A stretch of DNA of 64,000 nt from contig JAKAPU010000001.1 of the NCBI GenBank assembly GCA_021806865.1, positions 1-64,000 on the forward strand, in the 5' to 3' direction. The notes under the pieces were generated by a model, which was not told the DNA's origin, did not search any database, and saw only the letters and a list, made by a program, of their open reading frames with translations. This stretch comes from an archaeon. GTDB taxonomy: Archaea; Thermoproteota; Nitrososphaeria; Nitrososphaerales; CADDZS01. The position numbers and the translations under genes are program-made. Within the stretch, counting starts at the first letter, position 1. Each line of letters opens with the position of its first letter. This document shows positions 43,199 to 51,739 of this stretch, in pieces.

Positions 43199-43464
43199 TT
43201 CTTGCTTGCTCCGTAGAGTGTCTCGTCAATCTCCTCACTCCACTTGACAACTTTTCCTGTTCCAACCGTCACTGGTTTGATCTTGAGCAAGAGCCTTGGG
43301 TTGGGCTTCTTTTCGATTTCTGCTTCTTCCTTTTCCTTTACCCATGTTATCATTGCTTGGCTCAAAGCGTCTCCAGTCTTCAAACCTTCTTGTTCCGTTC
43401 TTGCTCTGAATTTCCTCCAAGCTTCTTCGTCGACGTCTCGAACTGTTAGGATCTGCTTCTTCAT
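43195..43464 (-). CDS. VapB-type antitoxin
   Basis: An 89-residue protein from the ATG at 43464, MKKQILTVRDVDEEAWRKFR, with a helical N-terminal DNA-binding region and a Lys/Pro-rich C-terminus (PNPRLLLKIKPVTVGTG) that should wrap the toxin. The frame runs to 43521, but upstream bases hold the promoter. It overlaps the PIN gene by 4 nt. Confidence 0.75.
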   Translation of the reverse strand: MKKQILTVRDVDEEAWRKFRARTEQEGLKTGDALSQAMITWVKEKEEAEIEKKPNPRLLLKIKPVTVGTGKVVKWSEEIDETLYGASKK

Positions 43465-43474
43465 TTGACACCCA

Positions 43475-43503
43475 TTGTATAACATGTAATACAAATTATT
43501 TAA
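43475..43503 (-). promoter_or_regulatory. Operator and TATA box of the second VapBC pair
   Basis: TTGTATAACATGTAATACAA (43475-43494) is a 20-bp near-perfect palindrome (18 of 20 positions) upstream of the antitoxin start. The minus-strand TATA-like TTAAATAAT lies at 43495-43503, about 35 nt from the ATG. The layout matches autorepression by the antitoxin. Confidence 0.6.
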
Positions 43504-43748
43504 GGCTAAAGTTTTCTGCAAACTTTTTCCATGCAGTGATCTCCTGTATTGGAGTACTTTCTACCCAATTTCTATTCCACTGGTTTGTCTTATGTTTGAG
43601 TATAATTGCGGATGAACTACTGCTCAAATGACGGCCCCCCCAAGACGAAACCGAGCCATCGGCAAATTGAGAGAATTAGTACCCCTGAAAGTCGATGCTT
43701 CCAAGTTGATGTTTTCAGCGTTGCAGCCGAAGCGTCAGCAGAGTCAAT

Positions 43749-43756
43749 GAATATAT
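43749..43756 (+). promoter_or_regulatory. TATA box for the epimerase gene
   Basis: GAATATAT lies about 23 nt before the ATG at 43776, so that ATG is the more likely start than the in-frame ATG at 43755, which sits inside the box. Confidence 0.5.
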
Positions 43757-43775
43757 GGCAAGGAAAAATAACGCA

Positions 43776-44744
43776 ATGAGCATGACTGTTCACAGGGTTC
43801 TGGTTACCGGCGGTGCTGGTTTCATTGGTTCCCACATCGTAGACAAGCTCGTCGAGGAGAAATACGAGGTTGGGGCTCTGGATAATCTTGCTACTGGGAA
43901 TATTGCAAACATTTCCGCTCATGTTTCAGCAAACAGAGTAAAGTTTCACAACTGCGACATTTCAGATTTCGAGGCAGTTTCAAAGATAGTGAAGGACTAC
44001 GATGCTGTAATCCACGAAGCGGCTCTGGTCAGCGTTACTAGATCCGTGGAGGATCCGCTGCTCACAAACAGAGTGAATGTGGATGGTACCGTGAACCTGT
44101 TGAAAGCCTCGGTTGATTCCGGTGTCAAGAAATTCATCTTTGCTTCGTCCTCTTCGGTTTACGGGGACATGGAGACTCTTCCAAAAAAGGAGACGATGAT
44201 TGCGTCTCCTATCTCGCCCTACGGCATTTCGAAATTAGCTGCCGAGAACTATTGCAGGACGTTTGCAAAGGTGTATGGTTTGAAGACCGTGTGCTTGCGT
44301 TACTTTAACGTGTACGGGCCGAGACAGAAGTACGGTCCCTACAGCGGAGTGATTCCGATTTTTATCAAGAAGGCACTGAACAATGAGCCGCCTTCAATTA
44401 ACGGGGATGGAGAGCAGACGAGAGATTTTACCTTTATCGATGATGTTGTGCAGGCAAATTTGCTTGCTTTGAAGAAAGATGTTGCTACTGGTACAGTGTA
44501 CAATGCTGCAGCCGGCGGTACGATCTCGATCAATGAACTTGCAAGGCACATCATTGGCATGACTGGAAAGAAGGATCTGAAGCCTGTGCATGGTCCAGAG
44601 AGATCAGGGGACATTAGGGCAAGTTACTCGGATATTTCCAAGATCTCGAAGGAACTCGGTTTCAAGCCGCAGGTTGGAATCGAGGATGGCCTTCGAAGGG
44701 TTTTGGAGTGGTTCCTAGCCGGTAACCAATCGGAATGGAACTAG
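43776..44744 (+). CDS. NAD-dependent sugar epimerase/dehydratase (UDP-glucose/GlcNAc 4-epimerase-like)
   Basis: A 322-residue extended SDR enzyme: VLVTGGAGFIGSHIVDKLVE, SSSSVYGDMETLP, catalytic SPYGISKLAAENYC, and GDGEQTRDFTFIDDVV. The GalE/WbpP-type epimerases make UDP-Gal or UDP-GalNAc for surface glycans. A related epimerase is at 37.1 kb. A tiny PEF-tail ORF starts 14 bp after its stop. Confidence 0.83.
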   Translation: MSMTVHRVLVTGGAGFIGSHIVDKLVEEKYEVGALDNLATGNIANISAHVSANRVKFHNCDISDFEAVSKIVKDYDAVIHEAALVSVTRSVEDPLLTNRVNVDGTVNLLKASVDSGVKKFIFASSSSVYGDMETLPKKETMIASPISPYGISKLAAENYCRTFAKVYGLKTVCLRYFNVYGPRQKYGPYSGVIPIFIKKALNNEPPSINGDGEQTRDFTFIDDVVQANLLALKKDVATGTVYNAAAGGTISINELARHIIGMTGKKDLKPVHGPERSGDIRASYSDISKISKELGFKPQVGIEDGLRRVLEWFLAGNQSEWN

Positions 44745-44758
44745 CGGCCTTTTACTGA

Positions 44759-44956
44759 TTGTTTCTCGTGCAACTTTGGCAGTATTCACCGGCAGTTGCT
44801 GGAGTGGCGACCTACGACGAGTTCACTCAGCCGCAACACGGCTTGCCTGAATTTCCAGTGTCCACACTCCTTGTAGCAGCGCTCGGCTTGGTCGCTGTAA
44901 CACTTATGTCAAGGAAGATGCGCGTCTCAATCAAGGCACCGTATGGCACGGCCTAG
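44759..44956 (+). CDS. Tiny PEF-CTERM ORF without signal peptide
   Basis: A 65-residue ORF with a TTG start (a GTG three codons on is an alternative). Its first 27 residues are short and polar; then LPEFPVSTLLVAALGLVAVTLM and SRKMR form a full PEF sorting tail, ending IKAPYGTA. There is no signal peptide, so it cannot reach the archaeosortase by itself. It may be a remnant of a longer substrate or use another insertion route. It follows the epimerase by 14 bp. A pyrimidine-rich stretch with a T-run (44960-45000) follows and could end transcription. Confidence 0.5.
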   Translation: MFLVQLWQYSPAVAGVATYDEFTQPQHGLPEFPVSTLLVAALGLVAVTLMSRKMRVSIKAPYGTA

Positions 44957-45223
44957 AGACTCAATGGGAACAAGAGTCCCTCCCTCTCCTCTTCTTTTTT
45001 GGACCCTTTGTGTAGTAGAGTTGATTGTGGATTCGAACAACACATTCTGAATCGAAGAGGCATCGGAGGTGTAGGAAACGTATGCGAGACTATCAGTTTT
45101 ATGCGGCATACAATGTTGCACTTGGCTACACAATTTCGGCTAATCATCCTCAACTCCTTGGCGCAAGGAGGATTTCTGCTCCTCTAAGTTTTAATTTGTC
45201 TGGTCCGGAACATTTGTTCTAAA

Positions 45224-45949
45224 TTGAAAGCCCTAATACTTGCCGGCGGTTTTGGGAAACGCCTGCGACCATTGACTGAGACGCGGCCAAAGACCATGAT
45301 CGAGGTCTCCGGGGTACCCATCATCGGCTGGCAGCTAAGCTGGCTCGCAAGACATGGGATAAATGACGTTGTAATAAGTACTGGTTACCTGAAAGAACGC
45401 ATACGTGAATATGTGAAGAACGGCGATGGGTTCGGAGTCGATGTCGAATATTGTGTGGAAGAGGAACCTTTGGGCACCGGAGGCGCGTTGAAGAACTCTT
45501 TTCGGCACTTTAGCGATGAGAAAGATTTCATCATGCTTTATGGCGACATTATCACGGATCTCGATCCACAACTTCTTGCTGAACGGCTCGGAAGTGAAAC
45601 GCATCATGGACACAAAACTTTTCTTGGCGCCATTGCCATCATCCCTCTTCGTAGCCCTTTTGGCATTGTCGAAGCGAAAAGAGAAGGGATTGCGGTTGGT
45701 TTCAAGGAGAAACCAATCTTGAATGATTACTGGATGAATGCGGGAGTCTACTGCCTTTCTACTCAAGTTTACGCCCAGCTTCCAGACAAGGGAAGCTTCG
45801 AAGCTCAGGTTCTTCCGGGGCTGGCCCAGAAAGAACTGCTACTCGTTGCTAGGTACGAACGACGCCGTTGGAGATCTATCGACTCCGTCAAGGACATAGA
45901 AGAGTGCGAATCGGAGTTCGCAGATATTGTGCCTAAGATTCAACAATAA
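45224..45949 (+). CDS. NDP-sugar pyrophosphorylase (nucleotidyltransferase)
   Basis: A 241-residue nucleotidyltransferase with MKALILAGGFGKRLRPLTET, RPKTMIEVSGVP, the metal-site LYGDIITDL and VGFKEKP. Paralog of the enzyme at 29.2-29.9 kb but divergent, so it may act on another sugar-1-phosphate. TTG start. Confidence 0.83.
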   Translation: MKALILAGGFGKRLRPLTETRPKTMIEVSGVPIIGWQLSWLARHGINDVVISTGYLKERIREYVKNGDGFGVDVEYCVEEEPLGTGGALKNSFRHFSDEKDFIMLYGDIITDLDPQLLAERLGSETHHGHKTFLGAIAIIPLRSPFGIVEAKREGIAVGFKEKPILNDYWMNAGVYCLSTQVYAQLPDKGSFEAQVLPGLAQKELLLVARYERRRWRSIDSVKDIEECESEFADIVPKIQQ

Positions 45950-46031
45950 GTTGAATCACTAGGATCTTCTGCGCTTGAAGCGTTCAATCTTGAAATGGAG
46001 ACCGCCCGCTATTATCGAAACTTTCTTGAAC

Positions 46032-47204
46032 TCAACCTTTTTTGACTTTCTGTTCACCAACGTTTGCGTTGACTGCGGTGGAAAATCTTTCTGCTACGCT
46101 TCCCCATGAGTAGCACTTCACGTACAAGGAAGCCCTGCGCCCAGATTCCTCTCTTGTCAAGTCATCCTCAAGCAACTTGAGAATGGCAAAGGCCAGATAT
46201 TGATGATCGTTTTGAGGAACATAAATTGCCGCATCTGCGTACACCTCCTTTAGCTCTGGTAAGTCTGACACTATGCAAGGAATACCGCTCGCCATCGCTT
46301 CAGCGACTGCACGAGCGAAACCTTCTCTTCGCGATGGAAAGACGAACATTTTGGACGAAAGGTGAAGTTTATGCACTAATGATGCGTCATTCAGATAACC
46401 CAGAAAGCGAACATTGGCTGAGATTCCAAGCTGACTCACGAGCTTTTCGGCTCCGGCCTGCGCTTCGACTTGCTGGTCAGCAGAACCTGCAATAGCAAGC
46501 AAGGCAAGAGGCCTTCTCTTCACAACTTCTCCCCATGCTCGTAACAGTTGGGTGATGCCTTTCCCTTCGCTTATTCTGCCCACATAACAAGCTTCATACT
46601 GAACCTTTTCGTTCTCTCTTCCAAAGAAGAGTTCAGAAACTCCTCGCCCAATGGCTATCGCGTTTCTTGCACGAAGTGTAGATCTTGCGTATTCGGCAAC
46701 CGTACTATTTGGTACGATGCAGGCATTTGCACGTTTCACCGAAGCTCGTCTGATTAAAGCAAAGAATAACGCACGAAACTGCCGTTTAGAAATCATAGTA
46801 CGAAGTAGATCGACTGACCTCAGGCCGTCCTCGTCTTCCTTGAATCTATCAAGAACACCTGCGTACAGATTCTTCCCGGTAATCAAGCTTGTGAAGTATG
46901 CGGTAAAGACTGTCTCCAGCCAGTAGTTCGCGTGCGCATAGATCACATCACAATTGTACGTCCTAGCGATCTTGATTGAAGCTATCAAGTAACTCAAGAG
47001 TCGAAATGGAAGAAAATTCCGTCGCTGAATCACGAACGTCGTGAATCTAATAGGTCGTTTGTGTATTAACGCTGGGAATGCCTCTACGGTGGCAATCCAG
47101 ATACCAAGACTAGTCAGGGCGTTTCCCAGTTCGAGCAGAGAGAGTTCTGAGCCATATAGTCGACCACTTCCTCCTTCTCTGATCTGTATTGCAAGGATTC
47201 GCAC
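46032..47204 (-). CDS. Glycosyltransferase, GT4 family
   Basis: A 390-residue GT-B enzyme: SGRLYGSELSLLELGNALTSLG, YVGRISEGKGITQLLRAW and the terminal PSRREGFARAVAEAMASGIP with its conserved Glu-x7-Glu. GTG start at 47204. A 303-bp ORF in another frame overlaps its first 95 bp but I do not consider it supported. Donor and acceptor unknown. Confidence 0.85.
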   Translation of the reverse strand: MRILAIQIREGGSGRLYGSELSLLELGNALTSLGIWIATVEAFPALIHKRPIRFTTFVIQRRNFLPFRLLSYLIASIKIARTYNCDVIYAHANYWLETVFTAYFTSLITGKNLYAGVLDRFKEDEDGLRSVDLLRTMISKRQFRALFFALIRRASVKRANACIVPNSTVAEYARSTLRARNAIAIGRGVSELFFGRENEKVQYEACYVGRISEGKGITQLLRAWGEVVKRRPLALLAIAGSADQQVEAQAGAEKLVSQLGISANVRFLGYLNDASLVHKLHLSSKMFVFPSRREGFARAVAEAMASGIPCIVSDLPELKEVYADAAIYVPQNDHQYLAFAILKLLEDDLTREESGRRASLYVKCYSWGSVAERFSTAVNANVGEQKVKKG

Positions 47205-47408
47205 GATGACGAAGACCTATTTCGGCCAGTGTCAACGAATCATGTGATTCGAATTCTGGATCTGGTAATTCGACTGAGAAATGATAGCCAGTCAGCATCC
47301 CACGTTTCAACGCGGACAAGAATCGACAAAAACATCCCATTTCGTGTGGAGTAGAACCGAGACCTTCGGCTATCACATTGCTTAATTCGTGAAACGGACA
47401 ATTATAAT

Positions 47409-47546
47409 TCAACTGTTAGCCGCTTGGGCGCTTTCAGGATCGGATGCCACACTGGTAGTGGATTTCCAGTGCCTCAGGCCCAACAGGACTGGAACCAGTA
47501 TTGCAACCATCATTATTAAACTGAGCGCACCAGCAAATTCCGGCAT
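47409..47546 (-). CDS. Sorting-tail-only ORF (PEF-CTERM fragment)
   Basis: A 45-residue ORF that begins directly at the sorting motif: MPEFAGALSLIMMVAIL, then VPVLLGLRHWKS and a short polar end. It closely matches the last 39 residues of the 36423-37043 protein (AGAL, VPVL and RHW shared). An in-frame TGA lies just upstream and I find no matching body in the other frames, so it is probably a relic of a second substrate gene or a very short anchored peptide. It lies 209 bp downstream of the giant secreted protein gene. Confidence 0.5.
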   Translation of the reverse strand: MPEFAGALSLIMMVAILVPVLLGLRHWKSTTSVASDPESAQAANS

Positions 47547-47755
47547 TATCGATATTCATCTTGGACAAGAAATCCACATTCAGAAATACCTTTCGACGCA
47601 GATCCCTTAATTCGGTCTATCAATCTGTGGTTGAAAGTTTCAATTGATTTCGCCTATCTGTTCGCCACCAAGGCCTCTAATCACGGCTTGTCGAGAAATC
47701 CGAGTCTGAGAAAAGGCTTGAATCCAGGCCTTTACTGCAGGATCTATCTGCCCTA

Positions 47756-50700
47756 CTACCATCGCCAACCGTGAGAGTTTACAACACTTCGCCCTTTACT
47801 GCTCTTTGCTACTCTATTCAGGATGAATGGCGCAGAAGTTACCAGACCCACCTCATAGACAAAGATCGCCATTCCAAAAGGAGTGGGAGACGAGGAAGTC
47901 AGAAATGGGATAAAACCGAACAAGACAGCGATGTTACTCGAATTGGAAGTTGTAACCGAGTTTTCTGAAGCACCATAGCTTGTTGTGTTCGTCGAAGAGA
48001 AGCCGTTGGTTGTGGAGGTCGTAGAAGTATTAGGTTGAGTGAACTCTGTCGAAGCAGAATCAGTACTTGTAATAATTGACGACGATTGATGAATCGAAGT
48101 CGTAGACATCGATTGGTTCGAAGTCGTCACTGAAACAGACTTGCTAGCGAGTGAGTTTGTGACAGTGGCCGATGTTGTAGATGTTGTCGTTGTAGAAACT
48201 GCAATTTGAGAGTCGGTCGAAGTGGATGTGGTCATCGTACTGGAAGATGAGACCGTTGTTTTTGACGTAGTGGTAGTAGAAAGGGAACTCACTGAGCCAG
48301 ATGTATCTGTCGAAGTTGTCGACTCGGCAGTTGATGAAGTAGTACTTGAGCTGGTTGTCGAAGTTACCATTCCTGAAGTGTCAATTGTAAGCATGATAGG
48401 ATCTGAAGCTTCGAAGTGGATGTAAAGGAGGTTATCGGCATAGTCATAATACCATCCCTCTCGACCATAGGTTGTCCAAGAGGTGCATGCGCTTGAAATC
48501 ACCTGCGAGCAATAACTTCCGATTTTAGTTTGATTCAGTGAAGAAAGGTTCGGATACGAAGGAATAGTGTTTGTCAGACTTGACGAGACTGTACTTGGGG
48601 GAGAGTCTGACCTCAATACCAGCCAACCTGAGGAATTCGTGAGACCGTCCAGGCTGTATGTAGACGAACTCGAACTTGAAGAGCTGGAGACTATCGAAGC
48701 CGTCGAGTAGAGTGGCTCTAGATTTGACGAAAGTGTATCATTGAAGATGTATATTGGGAGCCAAGATTCTCCTTGAACAACAGCAGAAATGTGGATATCA
48801 GAGCTGGAGTTCTTGGCAATCACAGACATGTTCTGCATATTGATGGCAATCCACCCAGTTGAGCTAATCCCGTAGAACGCGGCATTTAGATGAATATCGA
48901 AATGCGATGGCGAGGTATCATTGTTCCCTACCCAAATTAGGACAGGCTTCCCTGGTGTTCCGTCGACGCTGTAGACTAAGTTCTTGTCCCAATTTTGATT
49001 TCCGTATGTTGTAGTCCAAATCACTGGCAGCATGTTCTCCTTATGCGCTGCAAAGAAGACGGCGTTGATGAATAGAGTGAACCAGCTGTTAGGTGAAGCA
49101 TAGGGTTGAACAAGTTTGTTGTTCGCCGAGCCAAATGCTTCAATGTCTACTCCTCGTCCACTCCCGTAATTGTTGTAAGTTATCACAGGGGCCCCAGTGT
49201 TTGTTTGAACCACTACTTGCGACGACTCGTTAGAAAGTGGGGCAACATTGTTGCCAGTCCAATATGGGCATAACGAGATCGAGGTATACGGTTTTACAAG
49301 TGATGAACTTGCAACAATGATATTATCGCTTGTGCACGTACCTGTTGGAGCGCCGGAGATCCTGAAACCTAAGATGTTTTGCATGTAGGCATAGCTCGAA
49401 GGACTGTCTGTCGGGTTAATGTCAATGCCTAAGTCGTTAGCTACGACTCCCCCGCCATTTTGAATGAACGATTCTAACCTTCCCATGAAGCTGGTGTTCG
49501 TTCCATTCGTTGGATTCCTTGGTAGCCCGAAGATTACATTGTATTGCTTCAAGTTACCGAGATACGTGTAGTTTTGATCCGAATACGAATCGGAAACCAA
49601 AGTCACGTTTATTCCAGCAGCCAGAAGTTCAGGTAATACAGCTTCGCTTCCAGGGTTGTGATAAAAGTATAGAAGTCTGACGGCATCCTTGCTCGTTCCG
49701 AAGAACCCACCATCATATACCATTCTGCTCAAGACAGTTCCGAAACTTTGAGTGTACTTCTGTTGTGTCATGTTCAGGATTCCTTTGTTCGAATATGGAC
49801 TGTAATCGTTGAATGTGACAATCTGTCCGCTACCCGAGGATGGCCAGTCTTGGATTGCCTGTTGTCCTATGTCGAATGGCGTCAAATCTCCGGCGTTGTC
49901 GGCGCTTATACCGAAACTGTTCCAAGTCATGAAATTAGTCTGGTTCGCCTGCTTCAGAGTGTTGTCTGCACTCCCCCAAGCGTTATTCTGCCATGTGTTT
50001 GCAGGATAACAGCTATTGGGTGCGGGCGATGGGCTACAACCAATGATCCACGAACCGGCTGTGACAGATGACATAACATACGCCCAATTGATATTGGGAA
50101 TTTGGCTCATTACACTACCTGATCCTCCTACTCCGATTTCTGTCAAGTAGTACATGTGCCTGCCATAGGTCGACTGAATAAATTGCGTCAGGTTGTACAT
50201 CGTGTAAGCGATGTTGTAATTCAGCCAGTTATCGAAACATTTCGAAGGGACCCCACAAGCCGAAACACCATTATCATATGTGTTCATCTCTGTATAAATC
50301 TGAGTCGTGTTGTACATGACAGGACTTGGGCTATCAAACATCTGCCAAATCTTGCTGAGTATATTTGTTCCAACATAATATCCTGTTGAGTTGACAAGCT
50401 GCAAGAACCATTGACTGTGTGCGTATGAATCAATACTTCCATTATCGAAATTAGAGTTTGGAAGACATCCGCAATCTGCTCCAATGAAACCAGAGTCGCC
50501 TTGAGTTCCTTCGCCGAAACCAATCCAGTTAGTATAATTACCATACCACTTGTAAAGCTGAGCTATATCAGTTCTGTACTGGTCATAAAACAGTGGAGTG
50601 ACAATTTTGTAACCCATTCCAGTTGCCAGCTGGGCACCAGATTGATTAGCCGTGAGCGCTTGAGGATAAGCACTTGTGAAATCACAATCCCACGATGGAC

Positions 50701-51142
50701 AACCGTAGTAATGGGACCACTGTTGAGTGAAAAAGGCTACATTGATTCCCTCGACGTATGTTGCATAAAGGAAATTCGCGATGTTTGGTTGATATCCATA
50801 AGCCACAAAGTGACTTGACGTATTAGCGGCATTTGCCCAATACGAATCGATAAAAACTAGCTTTGCGTCAATCGGCACTAGATAGTCCTGCACCCACTTA
50901 ATCGCGGTGGTACGATTGTCAAAATTAGGATTAACTCCGAGATTGGTAAGAGTGACAGGCGCGCCGGAGAGTCCGACGCCGTACGTTTGAACCGATGCAA
51001 AACTCGTCGCTTGTTGATTTGTCTGCTGGTTCATGGTAGATGGTTGGAATTGAAACGAGGTCGATAGCGACAGACTTAGCACAACCACTAGAATAGCCAC
51101 CGCTGCTCTGCTGGGCGTCAATCCAACGGTGATTGATCTCAT
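47756..51142 (-). CDS. Giant secreted Ser/Thr-rich surface protein with glycosidase-like N-terminal domain
   Basis: 1128 residues. A signal peptide (about 10-33) is followed by a domain of about 350 residues rich in aromatic, Asp and Asn residues that looks like a TIM-barrel glycoside hydrolase fold (GYKIVTPLFYDQYRTDIAQLY, IGFGEGTQGDSGF), a class-I-amidotransferase-like beta-galactosidase-type domain (VRLLYFYHNPGSEAVLPEL, FIQNGGGVVANDLG), a beta-sandwich region, a Ser/Thr stalk (about 905-1065) and a C-terminal hydrophobic anchor with RVAKSSKGR. No PEF tail. It is homologous to the partial gene at 63.1-64 kb. Catalytic residues were not identified. Confidence 0.78.
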   Translation of the reverse strand: MRSITVGLTPSRAAVAILVVVLSLSLSTSFQFQPSTMNQQTNQQATSFASVQTYGVGLSGAPVTLTNLGVNPNFDNRTTAIKWVQDYLVPIDAKLVFIDSYWANAANTSSHFVAYGYQPNIANFLYATYVEGINVAFFTQQWSHYYGCPSWDCDFTSAYPQALTANQSGAQLATGMGYKIVTPLFYDQYRTDIAQLYKWYGNYTNWIGFGEGTQGDSGFIGADCGCLPNSNFDNGSIDSYAHSQWFLQLVNSTGYYVGTNILSKIWQMFDSPSPVMYNTTQIYTEMNTYDNGVSACGVPSKCFDNWLNYNIAYTMYNLTQFIQSTYGRHMYYLTEIGVGGSGSVMSQIPNINWAYVMSSVTAGSWIIGCSPSPAPNSCYPANTWQNNAWGSADNTLKQANQTNFMTWNSFGISADNAGDLTPFDIGQQAIQDWPSSGSGQIVTFNDYSPYSNKGILNMTQQKYTQSFGTVLSRMVYDGGFFGTSKDAVRLLYFYHNPGSEAVLPELLAAGINVTLVSDSYSDQNYTYLGNLKQYNVIFGLPRNPTNGTNTSFMGRLESFIQNGGGVVANDLGIDINPTDSPSSYAYMQNILGFRISGAPTGTCTSDNIIVASSSLVKPYTSISLCPYWTGNNVAPLSNESSQVVVQTNTGAPVITYNNYGSGRGVDIEAFGSANNKLVQPYASPNSWFTLFINAVFFAAHKENMLPVIWTTTYGNQNWDKNLVYSVDGTPGKPVLIWVGNNDTSPSHFDIHLNAAFYGISSTGWIAINMQNMSVIAKNSSSDIHISAVVQGESWLPIYIFNDTLSSNLEPLYSTASIVSSSSSSSSSTYSLDGLTNSSGWLVLRSDSPPSTVSSSLTNTIPSYPNLSSLNQTKIGSYCSQVISSACTSWTTYGREGWYYDYADNLLYIHFEASDPIMLTIDTSGMVTSTTSSSTTSSTAESTTSTDTSGSVSSLSTTTTSKTTVSSSSTMTTSTSTDSQIAVSTTTTSTTSATVTNSLASKSVSVTTSNQSMSTTSIHQSSSIITSTDSASTEFTQPNTSTTSTTNGFSSTNTTSYGASENSVTTSNSSNIAVLFGFIPFLTSSSPTPFGMAIFVYEVGLVTSAPFILNRVAKSSKGRSVVNSHGWRW

Positions 51143-51739
51143 TCTAGACTTAACCTGTAAGCAGACAGAATTCGAATCTTGATTTCATATCGGGTTCCGA
51201 TAGGATTGAAGAACCTTACACAAGTTTGCACTCTTCTGTGTCAGGCTCCGCGTTGGATGTTTTCCATTCAATTCCTGATTAACAATCGGTGCACTCTGCG
51301 ACGATGGGCGACAAATAGTATAAAGCAATCGAACATGAAATCAATGGTGCATTCATTGAGCCCGCAGCTGATGAATCGCTCCAGTTGTCCTTATCCCGAC
51401 GATATTTGTAAAGGCTCAATTGTTGTAATCCGGAGACCAGTTAAATCGAAATCATGAACAATATCGTGCTTGCCATCGAATCCTTGAATAGACAGCGTCT
51501 GGCTCGCAAAATCAGAATAGATGAGATTAACAGTGGAGTATATTCATCGTGAAACTGTGCCAATGAGATACTTAAATCAAATTGCGAACAAATACTTCAA
51601 AACAACGATGGGTCTGAATGCGAATAGCGGCAACAGAGTTATTGCTGGTTACGCATTATGAGAAGAAGACTTTGAATTTGTGTATGTATCTGCAACAGCG
51701 AATTGAGTGTACAGTCTTCATGTTCAACAATAGAAAATA
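51143..51739. other. 597-bp gene-free region
   Basis: The stretch between the giant secreted protein and the GT2 gene is AT-rich. ORFs of up to 92 codons occur but have no family signal or ribosome site. Divergent promoters for both flanking genes are expected here. I see no repeat or RNA fold. Confidence 0.4.

Noticed and set aside
47110..47412. 100-codon minus-strand ORF upstream of the GT4 gene
   Set aside because: Overlaps the GT4 start by 95 bp, has no ribosome site or family match, and the last third is antisense-like in composition. Possibly a decayed gene, but not supportable.
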